A stretch of 64,000 nucleotides of DNA from Mesorhizobium muleiense (GCF_900099905.1 NZ_FNEE01000002.1:620001-684000), one strand, 5' to 3'. Positions 32,122-40,200 are shown, counted from the first letter of the stretch. Program-made: numbers and translations. Notes: generated by a model from the letters alone, not told the origin.

Positions 32122-32607
32122 ATGGAACGTCCAAAATCCGTATCGGAGATGATCGAGCGCTACGACAGCGATTTTTACGAGCCGATAGGGCGCTTGATAA
32201 TGCAGTTTGGATTTCTGGAATTCCATATCGATCATTGGCTGTCCGCGCTTGGCGCCGACCAACCGAAGCTGCGGAAAGCGAACAACTTGAATAACAAAAT
32301 CACTCTGTATGGTCAGATCATCGACCAACACACCACCGAACCGAATGACCTTGCCGAGCGCGATCGCCTCGTCCAGCAGATGCGCGAACTCAACACGTTT
32401 CGCAATCGTGTCGTTCACGGTCCGTGGAGCGTATACCTCGGAGAAAAGAAGGCTTGGCAGAAACTCTCAGTCAACCGGCAAAATGCAACACACCAATTCT
32501 TTGAGGTGACTGCCGATGTAATTCGGGCGGCTGCTAGCGACCTCGCGAAAATCCAGGTAGAGGCGTCTCACTTTGCCTTTGGCTTTCTAGTACCGAAAAA
32601 GGCATAG
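32122..32607 (+). CDS. HEPN-like hypothetical protein
   Basis: About 161 residues from the ATG at 32122 (MERPKSVSEMIERYD). All-helical. LIMQFGFLEFHIDHWLSAL is followed by LNTFRNRVVHGPW near residue 95, which contains the R-x4-H pattern of HEPN domains. HEPN proteins are often RNases in toxin-antitoxin or defence systems, but this motif is short and a catalytic role is unproven. No antitoxin-like partner is adjacent. Confidence 0.6.
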   Translation: MERPKSVSEMIERYDSDFYEPIGRLIMQFGFLEFHIDHWLSALGADQPKLRKANNLNNKITLYGQIIDQHTTEPNDLAERDRLVQQMRELNTFRNRVVHGPWSVYLGEKKAWQKLSVNRQNATHQFFEVTADVIRAAASDLAKIQVEASHFAFGFLVPKKA

Positions 32608-32654
32608 CAACGAGCGTGGCAGGCGACAAAAGACTAACGGCTGGGTAGCTCTGG

Positions 32655-32849
32655 CTACTTGCGCACGATCCATTCCAGCAAGTCAGGATCGACGTCATCG
32701 CTCCCGGTAAAGTCGCTGATCAAAAACGCGGCAACCGACCGCCATTTGTCTTCGGGGATATTCTCTTCGATCACGGTTTTTATGAAAGCGCTGCGCAGGA
32801 TATCGCAGTCAAAAACCGATACCTGGGCGCCTGCCTGGGCTTTCGCCAT
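32655..32849 (-). CDS. 64-residue protein of unknown function
   Basis: MAKAQAGAQVSVFDCDILRS begins a short helical protein rich in acidic residues at the C-terminus (TGSDDVDPDLLEW). GGAGGG sits 6 bases before the ATG, which supports translation. No family recognised. Confidence 0.55.
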   Translation of the reverse strand: MAKAQAGAQVSVFDCDILRSAFIKTVIEENIPEDKWRSVAAFLISDFTGSDDVDPDLLEWIVRK

Positions 32850-33203
32850 CTCAGCCCTCCTGCCTCTAGGGCGGAAGCACTGCCAGCTCCCAAGCGTCCG
32901 CGATGCCTCTATTCGGTACGGGCGACGTTGGGATTGTACGCTTTATCGCGAATTTCGCGAGTCCGGCCTCGCTCAATCTGGCGCGGCCTTCAATCCTCTT
33001 CCCGGAATCCTGCAGCGAGGCGTGCCGAAGGTCCTCCTCACCCCTGAGATGCTTATTATTCGTCCCAGCCGGAGGACACGCCCACACCCCGCCGGTTAGG
33101 CCCGACGGTCGGTTGCCTACTCCGCAGCGGCTGTCGGGCCGTCCCTATCACAGTTCGGGACAATCAACGTGGGCCGAGAAAAACCAACAACCCCGCAACC
33201 GGG

Positions 33204-33356
33204 ATCAAGGGCAAGCGCCACGGGCCGCCCGCGAAGGACGAAGCAGAGCATTTCGAGTTCTGCCCCGTGTGTGGCCAAACGTTCGACAAGCGAAACCTTG
33301 GCGAGGTGCTGCATCATTATCTCCCCGACCATGAGACGTTGAAGCTCGATGGATAG
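33204..33356 (+). pseudogene. small CPVCG zinc-finger-like fragment lacking a clear start
   Basis: The frame gives RHGPPAKDEAEHFEFCPVCG and QTFDKRNLGEVLHHYLPDHE, similar in layout to short rhizobial C2H2-like proteins. No ATG, GTG or TTG with a ribosome-binding site opens this frame, so the 5' end is probably lost or frameshifted. Confidence 0.5.
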
Positions 33357-33384
33357 GTGAGTTGGCTTTCGCATACGGCTGGGG

Positions 33385-33603
33385 TCATCCAGAATTGTTG
33401 GCGGTCCCGACCAGGCGGTACCGGAATCGATTGCGGATGCGCTCGTTGAAGAAGCGGCCCTTGGCGAATGCGGCTCGGAACTCGGCGAAGGTCTCCGGCG
33501 GCACATCCTCAAACTGGTAGCATTTGCCGCTGGCCACGAACCATACCGAGAGAGTCCTACGATCCGGATCGTATTCCGTTTTACTTATCGAGGTGGACGG
33601 CAT
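33385..33603 (-). CDS. KTSC domain protein
   Basis: A 72-residue protein beginning MPSTSISKTEYDPDRRTLSV, then GKCYQFEDVPPETFAEFRAA and KGRFFNERIRNRF. This is the KTSC domain, named for its likeness to a lysyl-tRNA synthetase C-terminal piece. Role unknown. A second copy lies at 44698-44904. Confidence 0.8.
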   Translation of the reverse strand: MPSTSISKTEYDPDRRTLSVWFVASGKCYQFEDVPPETFAEFRAAFAKGRFFNERIRNRFRYRLVGTANNSG

Positions 33604-33701
33604 GACGTTCACGCCTTGGTTCGGCGCGGAAGCACCAACTAATTGTGGCCCCCTTTATTCGCAGCACGGCAGTTTAAAGGTCGGCCAGATGACCCATGCA
33701 G

Positions 33702-33887
33702 CTAGGGGGTTTCGTCCCGACCAGCCTTACCAATCGCCTCAAGCAATGAAGCTAGGGTTGGCGGCAGTTCTGGTTCGACCTCCAGCCCAAGCAGCTTATG
33801 TACGTTACGACGATTGTCTTCGGTGCCGATCAATTCGCGAACGGCATCGGCAAGGGTCTTACGGCCCGCTGCATCACGCTTTGCCAT
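33702..33887 (-). CDS. small hypothetical protein
   Basis: About 61 residues starting MAKRDAAGRKTLADAVRELI, helical, ending GKAGRDETP. The ribosome-binding site is weak. A near-consensus EcfG site (33918-33942) lies upstream. Coding status is moderately supported. Confidence 0.45.
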   Translation of the reverse strand: MAKRDAAGRKTLADAVRELIGTEDNRRNVHKLLGLEVEPELPPTLASLLEAIGKAGRDETP

Positions 33888-33917
33888 GTCTGCATGTCCC
33901 AACCCCGCCCGAGCCGC

Positions 33918-33942
33918 AACTCGCAGGTCACGGAATGGTTCC
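33918..33942 (-). promoter_or_regulatory. near-consensus EcfG-type promoter
   Basis: On the minus strand GGAAC, 16 bases, AGTT: one mismatch to GGAAC-N16-CGTT. It is about 30 bases upstream of the ATG at 33887. Confidence 0.4.
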
Positions 33943-34062
33943 GTTAGGGATCAGGAATGTTTGGGGCCTAGTGGTCAAAATCCCACGCTTGGTACCCATA
34001 CCGGCGATTGCCAGAGTGTCCCTGTGTCGGAGAGCGGACGTTTCTAGCGGTATTGTTTCCGC

Positions 34063-34413
34063 ATGCTGATGCTCGCTGCCGTGCTCGATCTTGCCTTCGC
34101 CGCCTTCCATCTAGGATTTTGGCGGCTTTTCGGATGGCCGGCCCGGCTAAAGGGTTCGGGCAACCTAAACGCAGCAATCACTCAAACTCTGAATGTCATG
34201 CTGACGTTCACCTTTGTGTCTTACGGCGCAACATTGCTTTGGCTTTGGTACCGGGGGCTAATTTGGCCGCCACTTCTGTTTTTCGGAGCCGCTTTCTGGG
34301 CCATTCGCCTGGCTGCACAGTTCGCGCTCTTCGATAGGCGGCATTGGCAATCCAAGCTGATCTCGACAGTCTTCGCCGTCTCGGCTTCTGCCCATGCCCT
34401 CGCAGGGTTATAG
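34063..34413 (+). CDS. four-helix membrane protein
   Basis: A 116-residue protein with four hydrophobic segments (about 2-20, 42-62, 66-84 and 98-114) and little soluble sequence. Aromatic-rich (FHLGFWRLFGWP). It resembles short rhizobial membrane proteins of unknown role. Confidence 0.65.
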   Translation: MLMLAAVLDLAFAAFHLGFWRLFGWPARLKGSGNLNAAITQTLNVMLTFTFVSYGATLLWLWYRGLIWPPLLFFGAAFWAIRLAAQFALFDRRHWQSKLISTVFAVSASAHALAGL

Positions 34414-34520
34414 GAGGCAGAACAGCAAATGTCGGCTTCTGGGTCGCTTTCGGACGAAAGCACTCCGGGTACCAAGCGTCAAATTTTGACCAACAGGGCC
34501 ACGCATGTCGACCATCAATC

Positions 34521-34755
34521 TTAATCAGATTGTTGTGTCCGCTCTGCCAACGCAAAAGCCTGCAAGTTCCTCGATTTGCCAATGGCTTGGTCAGCGTTCG
34601 CAATGATCGAGAAGAACGCCGCGCGGGCGATGTCCTTTTTTGACGCGTCCGGATGCTCCTTTTTTGCAGCCTTTAGGAGCTGTTTTGGTGTCATCTCTGG
34701 CGTCACTACCCGCATCAGCGTATTCGCCAATCGCCTGCAATTCGGTCGGGTTCAT
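34521..34755 (-). pseudogene. frameshifted small stress-type protein
   Basis: An ATG at 34755 with GAGG 8 bases upstream opens MNPTELQAIGEYADAG. That frame soon fails, and the overlapping frame carries MTPKQLLKAAKKEHPDASKK and DIARAAFFSIIANADQ to the stop at 34521. The two parts look like one protein with a frameshift around 34700-34725. A near-consensus EcfG promoter and a terminator lie upstream. Confidence 0.55.
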
Positions 34756-34897
34756 AAGAGCATCCTCAATAATGGCCTGCTGGCTTAGTCTTATCTAAAG
34801 GTGTCTTCTCTGTGTCGTAGCGCTGGGGGCAATCGGACCAACAACGAAGGCACGGGCTTGTCCTCATCCGGCGATACGGCGCCTTGTTGGCAACCCG

Positions 34898-34922
34898 AAC
34901 CATTGTCCCCAGATCGCGTTCC
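34898..34922 (-). promoter_or_regulatory. EcfG-type promoter (one mismatch)
   Basis: On the minus strand GGAAC (34922-34918), 16 bases, GGTT. The flanks (GGAACxCGATCT ... GGTTCGGGT) closely resemble the promoter at 40452-40476. It is placed to drive the gene at 34755. Confidence 0.55.
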
Positions 34923-34934
34923 TCCAGAAAAGAG

Positions 34935-34968
34935 AAAAGCCCGCCGCACCCTTTCGGCACGGCGGGCT
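34935..34968 (-). terminator. rho-independent terminator upstream of EcfG promoter
   Basis: On the minus strand an AGCCCGCCG/CGGCGGGCT hairpin is followed by TTTTCTCTTTTC. It lies 20 bases beyond the DUF1236 stop, so it terminates that gene, and 15 bases before the next EcfG -35 element. Confidence 0.8.
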
Positions 34969-34987
34969 GTCCTCCCAGTCGCTTACG

Positions 34988-35287
34988 TTATTCGATAACT
35001 TTGATGATCTTGCGCGTGCCCGGGTCAACGACAACGGTCCGGTTGTCGACGACAACGGTGCGGTATTTGGTGTTGGGGACTTCATGGAGCTCGACAGTCT
35101 CGGGCAGGGTTGAGCCGATATTGAGCTCCACTCCAGGGATTTTCACCGATGCGAGCGGCTGCTTTTTCACGTATTCCCTAATGACCGTCTCCTGTTCAGG
35201 CTCGATCACTACGTCCTGAGCGGCAGCGGCACCGAGGCCCGCCAGCAGCAGAAATCCCGCGGCTGCAGTGGAAAGATGCATTCTCAT
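34988..35287 (-). CDS. DUF1236 exported protein
   Basis: A 99-residue protein with a signal peptide (TAAAGFLLLAGLGAAAAQ). The mature domain reads IREYVKKQPLASVKIPGVEL and VPNTKYRTVVVDNRTVVVDP, the pattern of DUF1236, a small periplasmic domain common in rhizobia. AAAGGAGG precedes the ATG at 35287. A GGAAC-N16-GGTT element upstream and a terminator downstream frame it as a single-gene unit. Confidence 0.85.
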   Translation of the reverse strand: MRMHLSTAAAGFLLLAGLGAAAAQDVVIEPEQETVIREYVKKQPLASVKIPGVELNIGSTLPETVELHEVPNTKYRTVVVDNRTVVVDPGTRKIIKVIE

Positions 35288-35345
35288 AAGTGCCTCCTTT
35301 GTGTAGCTCTGTTCCGCTGAACGCGTCTTCGCGCCAGACTTAACA

Positions 35346-35370
35346 AACCCCAGCCAGCTGCATTTGTTCC
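35346..35370 (-). promoter_or_regulatory. EcfG-type promoter for DUF1236 (one mismatch)
   Basis: On the minus strand GGAAC (35370-35366), 16 bases, GGTT (35349-35346), about 60 bases before the ATG at 35287. It is back to back with the perfect site at 35452. Confidence 0.55.
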
Positions 35371-35451
35371 CCAAAAGTCCCTCAAGGCTGATGCGCGACA
35401 GGACCTAGGTCTCGCCTGTTTTGGCATAATAGGCCGGACATAGCGCCACCC

Positions 35452-35476
35452 GGAACCGCCGCTGCGCATAGTCGTT
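35452..35476 (+). promoter_or_regulatory. EcfG-type promoter for a 30-residue peptide
   Basis: GGAAC (35452-35456), 16 bases, CGTT (35473-35476): an exact match. The start codon lies 29 bases downstream. Confidence 0.75.
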
Positions 35477-35505
35477 GATCCCTGCAAGTTCACGGGAAGG
35501 AGCCC

Positions 35506-35598
35506 ATGGAAAATAGTGTCCACCAAGCCCGCTGGTTACTCGCTCCGGTCTTCGCAGTTTCGATCACATTCCTGGCGATTGGAATAATCGTTAGCTAG
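35506..35598 (+). CDS. 30-residue single-helix membrane peptide
   Basis: ATG 35506 to TAG 35598. The sequence starts MENSVHQARW and then forms one transmembrane helix (LLAPVFAVSITFLAIGIIVS). GGAAGGAG sits 5 bases before the ATG and a perfect EcfG promoter is upstream, so expression is well supported despite the small size. A 13-bp direct repeat (ATCGTTAGCTAGG) spans the stop codon. Likely a general-stress membrane peptide; function unknown. Confidence 0.75.
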   Translation: MENSVHQARWLLAPVFAVSITFLAIGIIVS

Positions 35599-35688
35599 GG
35601 ATCGTTAGCTAGGACCGACCGGACCTGACGATTGGACCGAACGACGAAATGGGATCTGCGCAGCTAAGTCCCTTCCTGCGCTGATAAA

Positions 35689-35725
35689 GGACCACCCGCC
35701 ATTCCTCGATTTGGCGGGGTGGTCC
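35689..35725 (-). terminator. terminator for the DUF982 gene
   Basis: A 12-bp hairpin GGACCACCCGCC / GGCGGGGTGGTCC followed on the minus strand by TTTAT. It lies about 65 bases past the DUF982 stop. Confidence 0.6.
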
Positions 35726-35789
35726 GTGCGGCTGACCAAGTCCGCTCAGGAGGCCTGTCAGCGGTTTAAGGTCGCGAGGCAGCATCACC

Positions 35790-36074
35790 TCACAGCAGGT
35801 CTTCAGCAACCCCGTCGAATTTCCTGAGGCCTACGCTTGGAGGCTTTCGCTTAAGAAGCCCCTGTTCACTTGCGGCCGCCTTGAAGGCATCGAACGCGGC
35901 TTGTTGGGTGCAGTGTCCGGCCAGGCATTCCTCGATCATTCGAATTGCTTCAAGTCGGGACGGCTTGTCCATGAAGGGCCATGGTTGCTGAAGCGCTTTC
36001 GCAGCTTCGGGTATCGACGCGACCACTATCGGCTTGTGATTCAGGTAAATTGTAATCGGAATGAACGTCGGCAT
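35790..36074 (-). CDS. DUF982 domain protein
   Basis: A 94-residue protein. PIVVASIPEAAKALQQPWPF is followed by RLEAIRMIEECLAGHCTQQAAFDAF-type helices, the DUF982 layout found mostly in rhizobia, role unknown. A weak EcfG-like element (GCAAC-N16-CGTT, 36106-36130) lies upstream on the same strand. Confidence 0.8.
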   Translation of the reverse strand: MPTFIPITIYLNHKPIVVASIPEAAKALQQPWPFMDKPSRLEAIRMIEECLAGHCTQQAAFDAFKAAASEQGLLKRKPPSVGLRKFDGVAEDLL

Positions 36075-36083
36075 CTTTGTCGC

Positions 36084-37109
36084 TCACCAGGATTGAAGGC
36101 GGCTAAACGCGAAGACAAGGCAGTGGTTGCATCGTTGTGAATTCAGACCGCCGCTGTCCGATACGGGGGGACGATGGCGGACGAAGACGATGACTATGAA
36201 CCGGTCCAAGCGAGAATTATCGGCATCGACCACCCTCTGAACGCGAGGATGATCCTGCGGCGTGTGTTTCCAGCCCTTCGTGATGGCTTCCGCCCTCACC
36301 GCGCCCTTGGCGATCGCCTGCTGAAATGCGATGTCTTTCGAAGCTCCAAGCGCGGCAAACGTCTCGTGCAGTCCAATCGTGTCGGCGCGGAGCTTCAAAA
36401 GGCTGTCGGAATATCGGCCAATGATCCGCGCCACCAGGTTGGTAGGGATTGGTTTACCATCTCGGATCGCAGCTGTGATCGTGCGGTCGAAACGTTTGTC
36501 GCGTCGCTCCCGATTCAGATAGGCCCGCAACTGGTCGGGCTCGCCGGAAAGCAGTTCATCGCGGGCTCGGGCAACATAGCCGCTCTGAAGTGTGGTGAGC
36601 CCGATCACCCCACCTTCTCGGCGGCCAGTCACCCTGTTGACGCGGCCTACTACCTCCAATGCGGTCCTCGTTGGATTGGACCCACGGGCAAGGCGTTCAG
36701 AAAAAGCGGCACAGATCGCAACTTGTTGATCAGCAACAATGTTGGTGACCAGTTGCGCCGAGTGCTCGCGCAACCAGGTCTCAGCCGTAAGATTGCGCGC
36801 ATCCCAACGAAGAACGACCTGAAGGCCGCTCGGATCGCGCAGCGCCGGCATCTGTTCGACCGTGGCGACACCGCCGCCGTTGTAGGCCTGCCGGATGGCT
36901 TCTTCCAGCGGCCGAAACGCGGCCTCGTCGAGGTTCATGGCTGCAATGGCGTCCTTGACGTCGCCGCGCTCCAAGCTCTCCACCACACGGCGCAGAACGA
37001 TGTTGGAGCGGATGTCGTCGATCGCCTCGAAAAACGCGGTCCGCAGCATCGGCTCATAGGTCGAGACAAGCTGTTCGAAACGATCACGGGGGGATAGGCG
37101 TTTGAGCAT
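36084..37109 (-). pseudogene. phage head-morphogenesis (minor capsid) protein, 3' end lost
   Basis: From the ATG at 37109 the sequence has the phage minor-head pattern, for example GVIGLTTLQSGYVARARDEL and RRDKRFDRTITAAIRDGKPI, ending at TKGWKHTPQDHPRV. After about residue 285 it becomes unrelated, arginine-rich and low-sense to the stop at 36084. The normal SPP1 gp7-like tail is therefore replaced, consistent with a deletion junction in a decayed prophage. Confidence 0.7.
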
Positions 37110-37137
37110 TCGTTCCGGACCTTAAAAGGAGGCTGGT

Positions 37138-37389
37138 ATGGATGTCTTGGCCCATCATTCGACGGAGCTTGTGGTGCTTCGCATCGCACTCATGGCAATT
37201 GCATCAATGGTTGCTGAGCAATCGGATGACCCGGATCGGGCATTGGCTGACATGGAAGAGCAGGCACTGTCCACGTTCGATCATATGGAGATCGATTTTT
37301 CCGGTTTCGAAGGGGACATCGCTGTTGCCAAGTCTCATATGCGGTCGTCGCTGGCGTCGCTCTTTTCTGGGATATCGCTCGGCGGCTAA
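37138..37389 (+). CDS. 83-residue hypothetical protein opposed to phage genes
   Basis: AAAGGAGG lies 6 bases before the ATG at 37138, giving one of the best ribosome-binding sites in this zone. The product (MDVLAHHSTELVVLRIALMA ... FEGDIAVAKSHMRSS) is helical and acidic. It runs opposite to the phage genes on both sides, like a prophage moron or a later insertion. No family recognised. Confidence 0.6.
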   Translation: MDVLAHHSTELVVLRIALMAIASMVAEQSDDPDRALADMEEQALSTFDHMEIDFSGFEGDIAVAKSHMRSSLASLFSGISLGG

Positions 37390-37721
37390 CCCGCCACGAA
37401 AGTGATATACGCGACCGGCGTCCCGGCCGGCGGGATCGGCCGTAGGTCCTTCATGACCAACTCGACGCCGTCGATGACGAGTGTGTCCGTCATGGCGGAG
37501 ACGATCGAGGGTACTGCGAAAGTGATCTGGTTGTCGGTCGCCACAGTGAGGGTGCCGTCGACGTATTTCTGAGACACGCGGCGCATCACCGCATCGAGTG
37601 GATAGACCGTCGTCACTGGCTCGCCCGGTATCCATGGCGTCGACGGATCTGGCGGCGCTGTGACCGTGCGGGTTAGCATGACAACGCCCTGCTCCTGCAT
37701 CTCGTCATAAAAACCGGCCAT
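37386..37721 (-). CDS. phage structural protein (probable head-tail or tail completion)
   Basis: A 111-residue protein, MAGFYDEMQEQGVVMLTRTV, with beta-rich sequence ending LRPIPPAGTPVAYITFVAG. Size and pattern suggest a small phage virion protein. Its ATG overlaps the stop of the preceding fragment (TGATG), as in phage morphogenesis operons. The exact role is not certain. Confidence 0.55.
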   Translation of the reverse strand: MAGFYDEMQEQGVVMLTRTVTAPPDPSTPWIPGEPVTTVYPLDAVMRRVSQKYVDGTLTVATDNQITFAVPSIVSAMTDTLVIDGVELVMKDLRPIPPAGTPVAYITFVAG

Positions 37722-37860
37722 CACACGATCAGCGGCGCTAACAGCCCGTCTATGATGGTCGAGACGCGCGCATCCGGGGCAAAAATGTTGCCGCTGTCGC
37801 CGGGGTCAAAGAACTCCCGCTCGATGCCCTCAATACCTTCAGAGCCGAAGCGGTGTGTTT
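37721..37860 (-). pseudogene. 3' fragment of a phage structural gene
   Basis: The frame ending at the TGA at 37721-37723 reads ALARQSPQTHRFGSEGIEGI and then APDARVSTIIDGLLAPLIV. Upstream it loses its frame and merges with a different frame carrying MTRAEIKAELEWLLESYESL (start 37937, stop 37839). The two parts look like pieces of neighbouring or single phage genes broken by frameshifts. Confidence 0.45.
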
Positions 37861-37992
37861 GCGGACTCTGACGCGCTAAGGCTTTCGTACGACTCCAGCA
37901 GCCATTCTAGTTCGGCTTTGATCTCAGCTCGGGTCATGCGGCCTTCCGCTTCTGCGCTTCCCGCTGCCAGTGCTTGGCAGCCGCTGGCGTAA

Positions 37993-38358
37993 TTAGGCGC
38001 CAGGGACTCCCTCGTCCTTAGCTTCTTGATCAGCCGCCGCTGCTTCCAATTCAAGCCGCGCCAAATGGGCTTTGATCTCCTCAGGCTCGGCGTGCTCCAG
38101 CCCGACGACATTGTTCCTCGTTTCCTTCAATGCAACGATGATCTCGTCGAGCTTCGCATGGATGGCAGCGGTGTCGCGGTAACCCTGGATCAGTACGACC
38201 CCGGTAATCACTATCGCAGCTACAGAAAGCGCATAGGTGATTACGTTTGTTAGCCCAAACGGAACCATCGCAGTGCAGGCTATCATCGCGGCTAGCAGCA
38301 CATAGAAGCCGGGCGGACGGGACAGAAAGTCGGCGATCACAAAGAGAAATCGGTTCAT
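37993..38358 (-). CDS. low-affinity iron permease family protein
   Basis: A 121-residue protein starting MNRFLFVIADFLSRPPGFYV, with two membrane helices and then HAKLDEIIVALKETRNNVVG and EPEEIKAHLARLE. This is the small bacterial 'low-affinity iron permease' family; the iron role is by name only and not proven for such short members. It sits among phage remnants, so it may be cargo. Confidence 0.75.
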   Translation of the reverse strand: MNRFLFVIADFLSRPPGFYVLLAAMIACTAMVPFGLTNVITYALSVAAIVITGVVLIQGYRDTAAIHAKLDEIIVALKETRNNVVGLEHAEPEEIKAHLARLELEAAAADQEAKDEGVPGA

Positions 38359-38420
38359 GCGAATCCCCAATAAGTGATCCCGATTGGGGCCGCATTTCGG
38401 GTGCTCGTCAATGGCGCAAA

Positions 38421-39090
38421 TCACGCAGGTTGATTGCGCCGCCTCGCCTCTTGCTGGCATCGGCGCTCATTGCGCTTGGCAGCCCAAGAGAAGTCGTCAT
38501 GTTCCGATGAAAGGATCTTGGCGAACGCGCCGTCGGCGATCCACGAATTCAGGCTGTCCCGTTGGCCCGCATCTTCCGTGATCGTAGCCGAAACATCCCT
38601 GATTTCATGATGCAACAGCCTGATTTCGGCGCTTTCGCTATTCTGCGAGGCCCTGCGGGCGGGAATGATCGCGATTTGCTGCAAAGCCCGGTTTTTTCTA
38701 TCCCGTCCGGTGTTCGGGTGGATGCCCTCCACCTTGAAGCACCAGCTGCGGAATGACTTGCCGCCGACCTTGGATCTGGCCCGGGCGAGGACGCTCGGCG
38801 TTCCTTCTCATTGCCAACGGCGAGCAGCCATTCGTTGCAGCGCCTCGAGCTCGCTGATCTCTTGTCCCGACGGCAGGGTGCCGATCCGGTTCCAGAACGC
38901 CCTTCGCTCCTACGCTAGCGGGTCTGCCTTAGGGTCGAGCTTGTCGCCCACCTCTTTGCACCACCCGAGCTTATCGGTGTATGTGTGGACATAGGGCAGC
39001 TGCTGGGCCGGCCGGCCCGACATGTTCATGGCTGGCGCGCTCGATCTCGGCCGCGCGGATGAAGCGCTCCGCGATTTCACCGATGTTCAT
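38421..39090 (-). pseudogene. DUF6362-like phage-associated protein, multiply broken
   Basis: From the ATG at 39090 (MNIGEIAERFIRAAEIERAS) the family pattern can be followed only by changing frame. QLPYVHTYTDKLGWCKEVGD is in another frame; an in-frame TAG lies at 38910-38912; ERRAFWNRIGTLPSGQE follows it; after a further shift comes GKSFRSWCFKVEGIHPNTGR to the stop at 38421. At least two frameshifts and one stop. DUF6362 proteins usually sit before phage terminase genes, which are absent here. Confidence 0.65.
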
Positions 39091-39316
39091 GGCGCGCCTC
39101 TTTTTCCTGGCTGTTCTGCTCCTCGCCGCCGTCCGTCCGGTTGATTGTCACCGTGCACGTAATCAGGGTGTTCCAGTCCGGGCCGTGTTCAATGACGTTA
39201 TGGAGCTCGGAAATTTCTTCCAAAAAGTGCTCGATCGTGATGGGGCCGTTCTGGTGGTCGTAGACGAGAACAGCTTTCCAGCGCTTGTCGCCATGAAGCG
39301 ATACGACGTTACTCAT
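39077..39316 (-). CDS. 79-residue phage-region hypothetical protein
   Basis: MSNVVSLHGDKRWKAVLVYD then a hydrophilic sequence ending QNSQEKEARHEHR. AGGAG lies 9 bases before the ATG. It overlaps the genes on both sides by 8 and 14 bp, typical of a phage early operon. Confidence 0.6.
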   Translation of the reverse strand: MSNVVSLHGDKRWKAVLVYDHQNGPITIEHFLEEISELHNVIEHGPDWNTLITCTVTINRTDGGEEQNSQEKEARHEHR

Positions 39317-40187
39317 GCCGAATTTCTCCTGCGGTCATCGAACAAATCCGGCTGGATGCTCGCGGGCCAAATGCCTTGACCACCCGCTCGTATAGCATAC
39401 CGACAAATGCAAATATTAGTGGCACGACGCCGCGCAGATCCTGGGCAATGAACTGCAGCTCGCCGAGCGGGCAAACATCCCACATCGTCAGCCAGTCGCC
39501 GGCGTGGCGCTCGAGTATCTCAGGGCACGCCCGCACCATGTCGGATGCGGCCCAAAATAGAACCTCGTCTAGTTGGCCCTTGTTGTTGTCGGTCTCCGTC
39601 AAGGTCGAAAGCACCAGGCGCAAGTGCCCTTCCCCGTGCCGGCGTATGATGCGAGCCAGCGTCTCGACCGCGCGCGCCTCTCCCGGCTCCGGATAGCGAT
39701 GCCGGTCGACAATCTTGATGCCGAGCTCATCACATAGGGCTTGGACGCGCGGTCGGTCAAAGCATCCCCGCTTCCTGAGCGCATGTTGCACCGTCGACGG
39801 ATCACGATTGAACAGCAACCCTATCTGCCCCCTAGGCAAGCTCGGCTTCAGCACCATCACGGCGCACATGGCCGCGTCTCGCGTTGCCACGATACTATAC
39901 TGACGCGACGGTCCTCTCATCTCGGCATACGTGCAGCCGTGCATGGCATACGTGCAGCCGTGCATGCGGGCCACGAGGTCGATGACATGCCGAGCCGTCA
40001 CCAGCTTGACCACCGTTGCAAATCTCAGGCGTGGCCCCTGGAGCGGGTTCTGGCTTCGGCGGCTTGGGAAACGGCGCAGACCTTCATGCCCGCACCTTCC
40101 TGCGCTCGACGGCCACCTGCTTACCTTTGACAATGTCGGAGAACGCTTAAAAAGGACGCTCACAACGGAACACGAAATCCGCCGCAT
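39309..40187 (-). CDS. DnaA C-terminal-like (HTH) protein
   Basis: The coding part is clear from about 39995 down. SIVATRDAAMCAVMVLKPSL then RGQIGLLFNRDPSTVQHALR resembles domain IV of DnaA, the DnaA-box-binding HTH, often present alone in rhizobial prophages. The C-terminal 130 residues are an unrecognised helical domain. The first about 60 residues to 40187 look non-coding, so the true start is probably a GTG near 40000. A 21-bp in-frame tandem repeat duplicates MHGCTYA. Confidence 0.65.
   Translation of the reverse strand: MRRISCSVVSVLFKRSPTLSKVSRWPSSAGRCGHEGLRRFPSRRSQNPLQGPRLRFATVVKLVTARHVIDLVARMHGCTYAMHGCTYAEMRGPSRQYSIVATRDAAMCAVMVLKPSLPRGQIGLLFNRDPSTVQHALRKRGCFDRPRVQALCDELGIKIVDRHRYPEPGEARAVETLARIIRRHGEGHLRLVLSTLTETDNNKGQLDEVLFWAASDMVRACPEILERHAGDWLTMWDVCPLGELQFIAQDLRGVVPLIFAFVGMLYERVVKAFGPRASSRICSMTAGEIRHE
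39924..39965. repeat. 21-bp in-frame tandem duplication
   Basis: Units 39924-39944 and 39945-39965 are identical. They duplicate the heptapeptide MHGCTYA inside the DnaA-like protein. Confidence 0.9.
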
Positions 40188-40200
40188 CCCGGGTGACTAC

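Noticed and set aside
32866..33087. Minus-strand frame beginning MWACPPAGTNNKHL
   Set aside because: No ribosome-binding site, unusual composition, and it overlaps other weak frames; not supported as a gene.
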